A stretch of DNA of 64,000 nt, from contig DATIBC010000036.1 of assembly GCA_035457725.1 (NCBI GenBank), positions 1-64,000 on the forward strand. The letters are read 5' to 3'. Under the pieces are notes generated by a model. That model had not been told where the DNA came from and did no database searches. It saw only the letters and a program-made list of their open reading frames with translations. A program made the position numbers and the translations under genes. Numbering within the stretch: position 1 is the stretch's first letter; every line of letters begins with the position of its first letter. Below, piece after piece: positions 26,491 through 34,906 of this stretch. The stretch is from DATFES01 sp035457725. Its GTDB lineage: Bacteria > Pseudomonadota > Alphaproteobacteria > CACIAM-22H2.

Positions 26491-27483
26491 TTAGGCACTT
26501 GCGACGGGGGGAGGTCCGGTCACGCGATAGCGGTTCGAGGCGCCGGCGAGCAGCGTTTCCGCCTCCCGTACGATGCGCTCGACGATTTCGGTGGCAGGTG
26601 GAATGTCGCCGATCAGGTCGACGGCTTCGCCGGCGATCACCGCGGCGGTGTCGAAATCTCCGGCATCGCGCGCCTTCGCATATCGGACCGCCTCTTCGTC
26701 TTGATGCTGCAACAACTCGGCTTCGCGTCCCCGCCAACGCTCGCTGAACGCGTTCTGCAGAACGCGTCCTGCATAGGGCGCAGGCCACACGTTCCGCCGC
26801 GCAATATCGAACAGAATGCCGCGGACAGTCCGATCGCCGCTCGCCTCGACAATGCGCCGCTTTGCTGCGGCGAATCCCGCAGCTTCCATGCTGGCATAGA
26901 AGCGGGTCCCTAGTAGCACGCCATCCGCCCCGAGCATCAGCGCTGCCGCCAACCCGCGGCCATCGGCAATCCCGCCCGCTGCTGCGACCGGGATGCCTGC
27001 GGCGAGATCGACCACCGCCGGAACAAGGGGAAAAGTACTGCGGGCAATGCCGTGGCCGCCGCCCTCGGCGCCTTGGGCGACGAGGATGTCGGCGCCGCAC
27101 GCGAGGGCCTCCTTCGCTTGACCGAGCGTCTGGATCTGGCAGATGAGCAGTGCTCCAACCCGCTTGATCTTTTCAGCGTGCGGTCGCACCTCGCCGAAGG
27201 AAAGCATGACCGCCGGGGGCCGCCGCTCCAGCACCAGGTCGAGCAGGTGAGGCTGCTTTGCCATGCTCCACGTGATGAACCCGACGCCCACGCGCGCGTC
27301 GCCGGCGGCGTCCATCTCGCGCCTGAGCCAAGCTTCCTCGCCGTAGCCGCCGCCGATCATCCCGAAACCGCCTGCCCGGCTCACCGCCGCCGCGAGGCGC
27401 CCATCCGACACGAGGTCCATCGGCGCAAGCAGGATTGGATGCGCGATGCGGAGGAGCTCGGTCAGGCGCGTTGAGATCGGCAC
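26491..27483 (-). CDS. Nitronate monooxygenase-like flavoprotein
   Basis: The 330-residue FMN-dependent TIM-barrel protein is of the NMO/2-nitropropane-dioxygenase family. Visible are APMDLVSDGRLAAAVSRAGGFGMIGGG, the VAQGAEGGGHG motif, VAAAGGIADGRGLAAALMLGADGVLLGTRF (phosphate/FMN-binding) and a C-terminal AGEAVDLIGDIPPA. It probably oxidises alkyl nitronates or acts as a related NADH:quinone-type reductase; the two subclasses cannot be separated confidently by eye. It lies between the two TRAP operons and is divergent from the second. Confidence 0.88.
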   Translation of the reverse strand: MPISTRLTELLRIAHPILLAPMDLVSDGRLAAAVSRAGGFGMIGGGYGEEAWLRREMDAAGDARVGVGFITWSMAKQPHLLDLVLERRPPAVMLSFGEVRPHAEKIKRVGALLICQIQTLGQAKEALACGADILVAQGAEGGGHGIARSTFPLVPAVVDLAAGIPVAAAGGIADGRGLAAALMLGADGVLLGTRFYASMEAAGFAAAKRRIVEASGDRTVRGILFDIARRNVWPAPYAGRVLQNAFSERWRGREAELLQHQDEEAVRYAKARDAGDFDTAAVIAGEAVDLIGDIPPATEIVERIVREAETLLAGASNRYRVTGPPPVASA

Positions 27484-27645
27484 GGCCCATCATTACGCTA
27501 TTCCTCGCAACGACGAAAGCGCGCCCGTGTCCACTCTTGCTTGACCTTTGCGGTGATGGACCGCAAGATTTTCTTGGTCGCGCGCGGTTCGGCGGACCTT
27601 CACAGCCAGGGCGCGCTTGCGCATATCGATCACCGGGGGAGACCA

Positions 27646-28668
27646 ATGAAAAATCGATTCTCTATCCACAAGTCGCGGCAGGTTTTTCTGTCGACGATCG
27701 TCGGCGCGAGCGTGGCGGTCTTGGCGGGCGGCGCGGCGTTCGGCCAAGCGCCAGAGATCAAGTTCGGCACGACTTCGCCGCCGGGCAACGTCCAGGAGCT
27801 GTCAGCGCAGGAATTCGCCAAACGGTTCAATCAAAAAGCGGCCGGAAAAGCGAAGCTCGAGGTATTCCACTCGGGCCAGCTAGGCAGCGACAGCGAGATG
27901 CTGCAAAAGTTGAAGATCGGCACGCTCGACATGTCGCAACCGTCGACCGCGACGTCGAGCGTAATGGCAGAGTTCGGACTTTTCGATCTGCCGTACCTGG
28001 TCAAGGACCGCAAGCACATGGTCTGCATCGCCGACGCGATAGTCTGGCCTAGACTCGCGCCCAAGCTGGAGCCGCTCGGTTACAAACTAATCGGCATCTG
28101 GGAAAACGGCGTACGCCACATCACCAACAATACGCGGCCGATCAAGACGCCTGAGGACCTCAAGGGGATCAAGCTACGCGTGCCGCAGGGGGTGTGGCGG
28201 GTGCGGATGTTCCAGGCGTATGGCGCCAACCCGACGCCAATGGCGTTTTCTGAGGTGTTCGTCGCACTCAAGACCGGGGTGCTCGACGGACAGGAGAACC
28301 CGTACACCAACATTCTCGCCGGCAAGTTTCAAGAAGTGCAGAAGTACCTCACCGAGTCCAGCCACGTATACACGCCGAGTTTTCCTACCGCGAGCATGCG
28401 GCGCTGGTCGAGCTGGTCGCCCGAGGTGCAAAAGGCGATCCTCGATGCGGCGAAAGAAGTTCAGCCGTGGACCTATGATATCGCGGAGAAAGAGGAGAAG
28501 GACACCAAGGAGAAACTCATCTCCGGCGGCATGCAGTTCAACGTCGCGGACCGCGACGCCTTCGTAAAGGCGAGCGAGCCGGTCTACGAGTTGTTCGCCA
28601 AGGAGGTAACCGGCGGCCGCCAGTTGATCGACGAGGCGCTGGCGCTGGCCAAGAAGCCGGGTTGCTGA
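27646..28668 (+). CDS. TRAP transporter substrate-binding protein (DctP-type)
   Basis: The 340-residue periplasmic receptor has a Sec signal peptide (cleavage near GGAAFGQA). DctP marks include IKFGTTSPPGNVQE, the ETLQKL-like MLQKLKIGTLDM segment, PEDLKGIKLRVPQGVWRV with the ligand arginine, and VFVALKTGVLDGQENPYTNI. GGGGGAGA precedes the ATG at 27646. It differs clearly from the other TRAP receptor in the window, so the two systems probably have different ligands. It begins a DctP-DctQ-DctM operon. Confidence 0.93.
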   Translation: MKNRFSIHKSRQVFLSTIVGASVAVLAGGAAFGQAPEIKFGTTSPPGNVQELSAQEFAKRFNQKAAGKAKLEVFHSGQLGSDSEMLQKLKIGTLDMSQPSTATSSVMAEFGLFDLPYLVKDRKHMVCIADAIVWPRLAPKLEPLGYKLIGIWENGVRHITNNTRPIKTPEDLKGIKLRVPQGVWRVRMFQAYGANPTPMAFSEVFVALKTGVLDGQENPYTNILAGKFQEVQKYLTESSHVYTPSFPTASMRRWSSWSPEVQKAILDAAKEVQPWTYDIAEKEEKDTKEKLISGGMQFNVADRDAFVKASEPVYELFAKEVTGGRQLIDEALALAKKPGC

Positions 28669-28678
28669 GCGAAGGGAG

Positions 28679-28706
28679 CGCGCCCCTCGGAAACGCGAGG
28701 GGCGCG
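28679..28706 (+). promoter_or_regulatory. Perfect 11-bp hairpin after the second TRAP receptor gene
   Basis: CGCGCCCCTCG (28679-28689) pairs perfectly with CGAGGGGCGCG (28696-28706) around a six-base GAAACG loop. It begins 11 bases after the receptor stop and ends 28 bases before the small permease start. No T-run follows, so it more likely blocks 3' exonucleases or causes partial termination than ends transcription fully. Confidence 0.65.
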
Positions 28707-28734
28707 TCTCCGACACGTTACGGCCCGTTCCCGA

Positions 28735-29241
28735 ATGACATCGCTGATGCGCTTCAGGCGCGGCTTTGAGGCCGTGCTCGCGGCGTTTTGCGTCCTGCTG
28801 ATGGTCTCGTTGTTCGTGCTGGTGATCGTCGCTGTCGCCTATCGCCAAGCGGGGGCCTCGCTCACCTGGTACGACGAAGTGGCGACGGTGATTCTTGCGT
28901 GGCTCACATATTATGGCTCGGCCCTCGCGGCCCTCAAACGCGGGCACCTCGGCTCGCCCGAGGTGATACGGCGAATTCCGGCATCGCTGCGCTTGCCGCT
29001 TTTCATCGTCGGCGAAGCGTTGGTGATCGTGTTTTTCATTGTTCTCGCCTGGGCGGGGCTCGAGGTGGTCATCCTGCTCGAAGGCGATCGCCTGATCAGC
29101 TTGACCTGGGTTCCGGTGCAGCTCACCCAATCGGTGATTCCGATTGGCGCGTTGCTGTTCATCGTCGCCCAGTTGATGTCGATTCCCGACGAATGGCGCA
29201 GGCTCGGCGGTGAGGCCGGACTGCCGACCGAGCAGATCTAG
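28735..29241 (+). CDS. TRAP transporter small permease (DctQ-type)
   Basis: The 168-residue, four-helix membrane protein has LTWYDEVATVILAWLTYYGSALAALKRGHLG, a DctQ pattern that includes the W-x-D/E-E motif. It follows the receptor gene by 66 bases and precedes the large permease by nine, within one operon. It is required with the large permease for sodium-driven uptake. Confidence 0.92.
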   Translation: MTSLMRFRRGFEAVLAAFCVLLMVSLFVLVIVAVAYRQAGASLTWYDEVATVILAWLTYYGSALAALKRGHLGSPEVIRRIPASLRLPLFIVGEALVIVFFIVLAWAGLEVVILLEGDRLISLTWVPVQLTQSVIPIGALLFIVAQLMSIPDEWRRLGGEAGLPTEQI

Positions 29242-29250
29242 AGGCCGGCG

Positions 29251-30534
29251 ATGGACGCCCTGGCGATGCTGCTCGGGATGGTGGCGTTGGTGTTGATCAA
29301 CGTACCGATCGCCGCGTCGATCGGCCTCGTGGCGCTTGTGGCGATGATCGCGCTCAAGGGCGGAGGCGATCTGCTCAACCTTGCGATCACGATGTACGAA
29401 GGCGCGCGCAGCTTTCCCTTGCTGGCGATCCCGCTGTTCATCCTCGCCGGCTCGATCATGAACGCCGGCGGAATATCACGGCGGCTCATCGAATTTTGCT
29501 CGGCGCTGCTCGGCGCGATCCGCGGCGGGCTCGCCATGGTCGACATCGGAACCTCCATCTTCTTCGCCGAGATTTCGGGCTCCGCCGTCGCCGACGTGGC
29601 GGCGATGGGCTCGATCTTGATTCCGGCCATGAAGAAGAAGGGGTATCCGGCGGAATTCGCCGCCGCGACGACCTCGGCGTCCGGATCGCTCGCCATCATC
29701 ATTCCGCCGTCGATCCCGATGATACTCTACGGAACCATCGCCGGAGCATCGATCGTCCAGCTCTTCGTCTCGGGGATCGTTCCCGGGCTCCTCGGCGGGT
29801 TCGGATTGATGGGCGTCGCATACTGGTACGCGCGACGCTACAACTTTCCGGTCGAGCAGGTGTTCAATCTCTGTCGGCTGTGGGTTGCCTTCAAGGGCGC
29901 GGCGTGGGCGTTCCTGCTACCCGTCATCATCCTTGGCGGGATTTTCGGCGGCGTCGTCACCGCGACCGAGGGCGCGGCGCTCGCCGTTCTGGCGGCGCTC
30001 TTCGTGAGCGGAGTTATCTACCGCGACATCGACCTGCGTTTCCTTTACAGGACGACGGTCGACGGCGTGATCCAGACCGCCGTCGTCATGCTGCTGATCG
30101 CGACGTCGGCGCTGCTGGGCGCGTATCTCACGGAAACGCGCGTTCCGCAGGCGGCGGCGCAGTGGCTCACCGACCTCACCAACGATCGGTATGTCGTGCT
30201 CGGGTTGCTCAACGTGCTGTTCTTTGTATTGGGATTCTTCCTGCACAGTGCGGCGGCGATCATCCTCGTCGTGCCGATCGTCATGCCGTTGGTCAATCTG
30301 ATCGGCATTGATCCGGTTCATTTCGGAATCATCGTCACGCTCAATCTCGCCATCGGGCAGCAGACGCCGCCGGTCGCCAGCGTGCTCATCACCGCGTGCT
30401 CGATCGCCAAGACCGACATCTGGGCGACATCGCGCTGGAACGTGCCCTATATCGGTGTGCTGATCGCGGTCCTCCTGCTGGTCACCTACGTCCCGGCGGT
30501 CCCCCTTTTCCTCGTCGAGTATTTCTATCGCTGA
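29251..30534 (+). CDS. TRAP transporter large permease (DctM-type)
   Basis: The 427-residue DctM subunit has about twelve transmembrane segments. Signatures are PLFILAGSIMNAGGISRRLIEF, EISGSAVADVAAMGSILIPAMKKKGYP, IIIPPSIPMILYG and IGQQTPPVASVL. It is co-directional with the receptor and small permease. The next gene, a small lipoprotein, starts 130 bases later and is probably separate. Confidence 0.93.
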   Translation: MDALAMLLGMVALVLINVPIAASIGLVALVAMIALKGGGDLLNLAITMYEGARSFPLLAIPLFILAGSIMNAGGISRRLIEFCSALLGAIRGGLAMVDIGTSIFFAEISGSAVADVAAMGSILIPAMKKKGYPAEFAAATTSASGSLAIIIPPSIPMILYGTIAGASIVQLFVSGIVPGLLGGFGLMGVAYWYARRYNFPVEQVFNLCRLWVAFKGAAWAFLLPVIILGGIFGGVVTATEGAALAVLAALFVSGVIYRDIDLRFLYRTTVDGVIQTAVVMLLIATSALLGAYLTETRVPQAAAQWLTDLTNDRYVVLGLLNVLFFVLGFFLHSAAAIILVVPIVMPLVNLIGIDPVHFGIIVTLNLAIGQQTPPVASVLITACSIAKTDIWATSRWNVPYIGVLIAVLLLVTYVPAVPLFLVEYFYR

Positions 30535-30664
30535 GGACGGCGACGAGGTTAGGGTCACGCGGAGATCATATAATCATGCCGCGGCTTGTCACTTGACGCC
30601 GGCGCATCAGACATCAGAATGCTAACCGGGGGTAGATTTACGCAACACGGTATCGGAGGCGTCA

Positions 30665-30913
30665 ATGGTAAGGAAATGTTGTCTTGTCGCCGCTTTCGCC
30701 GGCGCGTTTGTGCTCGGCGGCTGCTCGCGCGAGCCGCGGGTTTTTTCGTCGACCGTCGATGTCGTCACCGTCCGCTATTGGGGAGATGCCTCCGAAGCGG
30801 CCGAAGTCGCGGCGCGAGAGGAATGCGCCAAGTACGGCCGTCGTGCGCGATTTCGGACGGCAAATTCTTGGTCGACCGGCGAGCAGGACGCCATATTCGA
30901 CTGCATCGTCTAG
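30665..30913 (+). CDS. Small predicted lipoprotein
   Basis: The 82-residue protein has a lipoprotein signal: basic start, hydrophobic core and a VLGGC lipobox with the modified cysteine near residue 20. The mature part is only about 60 residues with two further cysteines, which could form a disulfide in the periplasm. CGGAGG lies seven bases upstream of the ATG. Family unrecognised. It stands alone between the TRAP operon and the DMT transporter. Confidence 0.65.
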   Translation: MVRKCCLVAAFAGAFVLGGCSREPRVFSSTVDVVTVRYWGDASEAAEVAAREECAKYGRRARFRTANSWSTGEQDAIFDCIV

Positions 30914-31084
30914 GAGTCTTCGACCCGGCCGCGCGGCCGGTCGACGCATATCCGCTTGATCGGCAGTGCCGGGCGGGCTAAACGACGCCGATTGTCTCAT
31001 AGTCACACTGATCTGGTTGAAATCCGACATGTGCATGGCGGCAGGATCGACCGGTAGGGAACAGGCGCGTCCCTGCCGAGGGGG

Positions 31085-31993
31085 ATGAGGCGCGTTCACG
31101 ATCGCCTCGATGCGACTGCTATCACGCTGATGCTCCTACTATGCGCGACCTGGGGCCTCAACCAGGTCGCGGTCAAAATCGCCAACGCCGGCATCTCGCC
31201 CATCCTGCAGGCTGGATTACGGTCGTTGGGAGCGGCGTGCCTCGTATGGCTGTGGTCGGCCATCCGAGGCGTGCCATTGACCCGATCCGATGGGACGTTC
31301 GCGATCGGCGTGGTGGTAGGCTTGATGTTCGGTATCGAGTTCGCCTTGATCTATGTCGGCCTCGAGTACACGTCGGCGTCGCGCAGTGTCGTGTTCCTGT
31401 ACACATCGCCCTTCGTCGTGGCGATCGGCTCGCATCTCTACGTGCCGGGCGAACGCTTGCGAGCGCTCCAAGTTGTCGGATTGATCGCCGCATTCGCCGG
31501 CGTCGGACTGGCGGTGGCTGACGGCCTGACGCTGCCGTCGCATCACGAACTGATCGGCGATCTGATGGTGCTCGCTGCCGGCATCATCTGGGGCGCCACC
31601 ACCGTCGTGGTCAAGGCGAGCCGATTGATCGCCATCAGTCCGAACAAGACGCTGCTTTACCAGCTCGCGGTGTCGGGAGTGTTCCTGGTGCCCTTGTCGC
31701 TGCTGATGGCGGAGCCCGGTGTTTTCGCGGCGACGGCGCCGGTGCTTGGCTCGCTCGCTTTCCAGACCATCTTGGTCGCCTTCGTCACCTACCTTGCATG
31801 GTTCTGGCTGATCACCAGCTATCCGGCCGGCCGTCTCGCGGTATTTTCGTTTCTCACGCCGCTCATCGGCATGGCGGCGGGCGCGCTCATCCTCGGCGAG
31901 CGGATCACGGTGATGCTCGCATTCGCCGCCGCATTGGTGGCGCTCGGAATCTATCTGGTCAATCGCCCGCCGCCGCCCGCCGCATCTGCCTGA
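31085..31993 (+). CDS. EamA/DMT-family transporter
   Basis: The 302-residue membrane protein has ten predicted helices in two EamA repeats, with TWGLNQVAVKIANAGISPI at the start and EYTSASRSVVFLYTSPFVVAIGS in the first repeat; the second repeat ends AGALILGERITVMLAFAAALVALGIYLV. DMT proteins export or import metabolites such as amino acids; the direction and substrate are unknown. It is convergent with the NitT/TauT binding-protein gene, 13 bases apart. Confidence 0.9.
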   Translation: MRRVHDRLDATAITLMLLLCATWGLNQVAVKIANAGISPILQAGLRSLGAACLVWLWSAIRGVPLTRSDGTFAIGVVVGLMFGIEFALIYVGLEYTSASRSVVFLYTSPFVVAIGSHLYVPGERLRALQVVGLIAAFAGVGLAVADGLTLPSHHELIGDLMVLAAGIIWGATTVVVKASRLIAISPNKTLLYQLAVSGVFLVPLSLLMAEPGVFAATAPVLGSLAFQTILVAFVTYLAWFWLITSYPAGRLAVFSFLTPLIGMAAGALILGERITVMLAFAAALVALGIYLVNRPPPPAASA

Positions 31994-32006
31994 TACCGCG
32001 CCGCGC

Positions 32007-33056
32007 TCAGCGTTTCGATGCCGCGTCGACTACGGCATTGGTCCACAGCCCGCCCTCGGCGCGCTGGGATTCGAGGCTTCCTTCGAACTCGACGCCGCTT
32101 TGCGTGGCGAAACGCAGCAGGAATTCGATCGATGCCGGGCTCATCCGGCCCTTGGTCGCGATCCCATCCTTGAGACTTTCAATTGCGGCAAGGATGACGT
32201 CGACGTCGGCGCGGGCGAAGAAGCGTTTGTGAATCTCGGCGCCTGTGGTCCTAGGGTCGGTCAAGACCCGTTCGCTCGCCGCGATCATGGCGCGTGCCAC
32301 GCGGCGCGCCGCCTCGAGCTTTACTCCGTCGAGCGGCTTCTTTGCGACGAGAACGAGGAAATGCAGTTGCTTCAAGTCGCCGAACTCATCACCGAGGCGA
32401 ATCAAGATTCGACCCGTGTCGGCGCGCTCGGCGATGATTCCTTCCGGCGGCGACAGCACGAACGCATCGATGGCGCCCTTCTCGAAGGCGGCGCGGATCG
32501 CGGGCGGCGGTCCGATAAGCGCCACTTTGAGATCGCGCGAGGGATCGAGGCCGCCTTGGCCGACCAGCCAGCGCGCCGCGCGATCCTGCGCGCCGCGCAC
32601 GGCGCTGACGCCCAACGTGGCGTCCTTGAGCGCCCGAATTCGCTTATCGAGCGGATCGCCCGGCTTGACGCCGGTCCGCTCCAGAAACGCCTTCGAGGCG
32701 ACAAGCTCGAGCGACATCTTGGACATCAGCGAATAGATCAATTGAAACGGCTGGCCTTTGGCGATCGCTTGCAGCGCCGTCTCGGCGCCGACGGCGGCGA
32801 AATCGATGTCGCCGGAATCGAGCGCCGCAAGCGCAACCGGATCGCCGCCGGGGATGGATGACCACTGCAAGTCGATACCCTCGGCCGAGAAAGTCTCCAG
32901 CGCCCGCCCGGCGTATAACGGAAGGAAGCTCAACGCCGGCGTTGCTTGACCAATCCTAACCTTGAGCGGCTGCTGCGCGCTCGCCGCGCCGGCGTCGCCA
33001 AGGGCAAGTATCGCAAGGGCGGCGAGTTGCATGGCGATCAACTGGCGACGTCGCAT
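32007..33056 (-). CDS. ABC transporter substrate-binding protein (NMT1/SsuA-like)
   Basis: The 349-residue periplasmic receptor has a Sec signal peptide ending AASAQQ. The mature protein fits the NMT1/SsuA class: KVRIGQATPALSFLPLYAGRALETFSAEGIDLQW, DSGDIDFAAVGAETALQAIAKG and RAAFEKGAIDAFVLSPP. The start at 33056 follows GGAGGGG; the longer open frame is unlike a receptor. It is the third gene of an ATPase-permease-receptor operon. Its position opposite allG-allF suggests it feeds that enzyme, so oxamate, oxalurate or a related small acid is the leading but unproven ligand. Confidence 0.88.
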   Translation of the reverse strand: MRRRQLIAMQLAALAILALGDAGAASAQQPLKVRIGQATPALSFLPLYAGRALETFSAEGIDLQWSSIPGGDPVALAALDSGDIDFAAVGAETALQAIAKGQPFQLIYSLMSKMSLELVASKAFLERTGVKPGDPLDKRIRALKDATLGVSAVRGAQDRAARWLVGQGGLDPSRDLKVALIGPPPAIRAAFEKGAIDAFVLSPPEGIIAERADTGRILIRLGDEFGDLKQLHFLVLVAKKPLDGVKLEAARRVARAMIAASERVLTDPRTTGAEIHKRFFARADVDVILAAIESLKDGIATKGRMSPASIEFLLRFATQSGVEFEGSLESQRAEGGLWTNAVVDAASKR

Positions 33057-33132
33057 GGTCCCCTCCATGACGCGTGAGAGCGGTTGATCAAGCTTGGCCG
33101 GTCGGGCGTGCATGCGCAAGCGCCGAAGAATG

Positions 33133-33942
33133 TCAGACCGTCGCCGGCTGGTGCTCGAGGCGCGGCCGCCAGCGCAGCAATCGTCGTTCGAGCCGGGTCG
33201 CCAATGCATTCGCAACGGCGACGAAGGCGAGCAGAATGGCGATCCCGGCGAATACCCCGGCCGGGTCGTAGGTCGATGACGCCTGGTGGATGAACAGGCC
33301 GAGGCCCGCGGTCGACGAAGTGAACTCGCCGACGATGACGCCGATCACGCTATAGGGAATCGCCATCCGCATCCCCATGATGACGAAGGGAGCGGTCGCC
33401 GGCAGGAAAATATGCCGGGTCAGGTGCCGCTCGTTCGCGCCCATTACGCGTGCGAGATCGACGAGGGTTCGGTCGACCTGACGGACGCCCATATAGACGT
33501 TGTAGAAGACGAGGAAGAAAACCATCAACGCGGCGAGGGCGATCTTCGACCACACCCCTATCCCGAACCAGATAATGAATAACGGCGCCAGGGCGATTTT
33601 TGGAATGCCGTAAAAGGCCAAGATGTACGGCTCGAACACCCGCGCCAAGCGCGCCGACCGCCCGAGGGCATAGCCGCAAGACACGCCGATCGTCAGGCCG
33701 ATCGTGTACCCCAGAACCAGCTCCTGCCCAGTGATCCATAGATGAGGAAGTATCTCGCCGGTTGCGAACATCTCGTACAGCCGAATCGCGATCGCGGTCG
33801 GGCTGCTGACGTAGATCTCACGAATCAGGCGGCCGGACGCCCATTCCCAGAACAGGACGAGCGCGGCGCCAGGAAGTAGCGGCGTCAGGTTATGCAGCCA
33901 GCGAACTCCCCCGCCCAGTCGCCGCTGCGATCGCGGAGTCAT
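33133..33942 (-). CDS. NitT/TauT-family ABC transporter permease
   Basis: The 269-residue permease has about six transmembrane helices. It contains IWFGIGVWSKIALAALMVFFLVFYNVYMGV, the DLARVMGANERHLTRHIFLPATAPFVIMGMRMA coupling loop and VIVGEFTSSTAGLGLFI, all typical of SsuC/TauC. It overlaps the ATPase by four bases (ATGA) and precedes the binding-protein gene by 76 bases. Confidence 0.92.
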   Translation of the reverse strand: MTPRSQRRLGGGVRWLHNLTPLLPGAALVLFWEWASGRLIREIYVSSPTAIAIRLYEMFATGEILPHLWITGQELVLGYTIGLTIGVSCGYALGRSARLARVFEPYILAFYGIPKIALAPLFIIWFGIGVWSKIALAALMVFFLVFYNVYMGVRQVDRTLVDLARVMGANERHLTRHIFLPATAPFVIMGMRMAIPYSVIGVIVGEFTSSTAGLGLFIHQASSTYDPAGVFAGIAILLAFVAVANALATRLERRLLRWRPRLEHQPATV

Positions 33943-34754
33943 GCGCTAACCGCGACCGAGAGGCCGATTTCCGATTTGAAGCGCGACCACAGGCGCTCAT
34001 AGGCCTCGACGAAGCCAGGTGTTCGGAACGGCTCGAATACATCGCGCGGTCGTGGCAAGTCGACGCGAAGCTCGGCCTTGACCTGCGTCGGTTGCCTGCC
34101 GAGCAGGACGACGTTGTCGGCCAGCAATATGGCTTCGACCAGATCGTGCGTCACGAAGAGGACGGTCGTTCCCCGATCCAACCAAAGGCGTTGCAGGTCG
34201 TCTTGCATGACCATGCGCGTTTGCGCATCGAGGGCGCCGAACGGCTCATCCATCAAGACGACATCAGGTCCATACACCAACGTTCGAGCGATCGCGGCGC
34301 GTTTCTGCATTCCGCCGGACAACTGGTGGGGATAATGGTCGGCGAAGCCGGAAAGGCCGACGCGTGCCAATACCGCGTCGGTCTTCTCGCGTCGGTCGGG
34401 TGCGTTTACATTGCGTATCGCCAAAGGGAATTCGACGTTCTCGCGGAGCGTCTTCCATGGAAATAGGCCGGCTTGCTGGGGAACGAAACCGACGTTTCGA
34501 TTGACCTTGCCGACGAGTTGGCCTTGATGACGAACCTCGCCGGCACTCGGGCTCAGCAACCCGGCCGCGAAATTCAGCAGCGTGCTCTTGCCGCAGCCGC
34601 TCGGACCGACGACGGCGGTGAATTGTCCAGCGGAAACGCGAAACGACACGTCGCCGAGCACTCGGCGGGTTCCCCCGGCGGGATCGGGAAAATCGTGAGC
34701 GATGGCCTGAAAATCGAGAGCCACCCCATTGCGCGCGCTTTGCGTCTGTTCCAT
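33939..34754 (-). CDS. NitT/TauT-family ABC transporter ATPase
   Basis: The 271-residue ATPase shows Walker A GPSGCGKSTL, GFVPQQAGLFPWKTL (Q-loop), the signature LSGGMQKRAAIARTL, Walker B VVLMDEP and the switch histidine in FVTHDLVEAI. The start at 34754 has GAGG six bases upstream; ATG at 34760 is nearly equivalent. This is the first gene of the operon and is divergent from allG, with 152 bases between start codons that should contain promoters for both units. Confidence 0.93.
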   Translation of the reverse strand: MEQTQSARNGVALDFQAIAHDFPDPAGGTRRVLGDVSFRVSAGQFTAVVGPSGCGKSTLLNFAAGLLSPSAGEVRHQGQLVGKVNRNVGFVPQQAGLFPWKTLRENVEFPLAIRNVNAPDRREKTDAVLARVGLSGFADHYPHQLSGGMQKRAAIARTLVYGPDVVLMDEPFGALDAQTRMVMQDDLQRLWLDRGTTVLFVTHDLVEAILLADNVVLLGRQPTQVKAELRVDLPRPRDVFEPFRTPGFVEAYERLWSRFKSEIGLSVAVSA

Positions 34755-34906
34755 CGGCATCCTCGAACTCGTGCTCGGCGGCGATAACCGCGGATTAAAG
34801 CACGCGGCCCGTGGCAAGGAACATCGGTGATTTTCAGCTCCGCGGGACGACTTGTCAGGCGACGGCGGATCGCCTAGCTTCCGCCGTCACCGTACCAGCT
34901 GTGCCT

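Noticed and set aside
34883..34897. GG-N10-GC pattern on the minus strand (TGGTACGGTGACGGC) upstream of the second NitT/TauT operon
   Set aside because: It keeps the sigma-54 spacing, but three non-invariant consensus positions differ, it lies 129 bases from the ATPase start, and such patterns are common by chance in GC-rich DNA.
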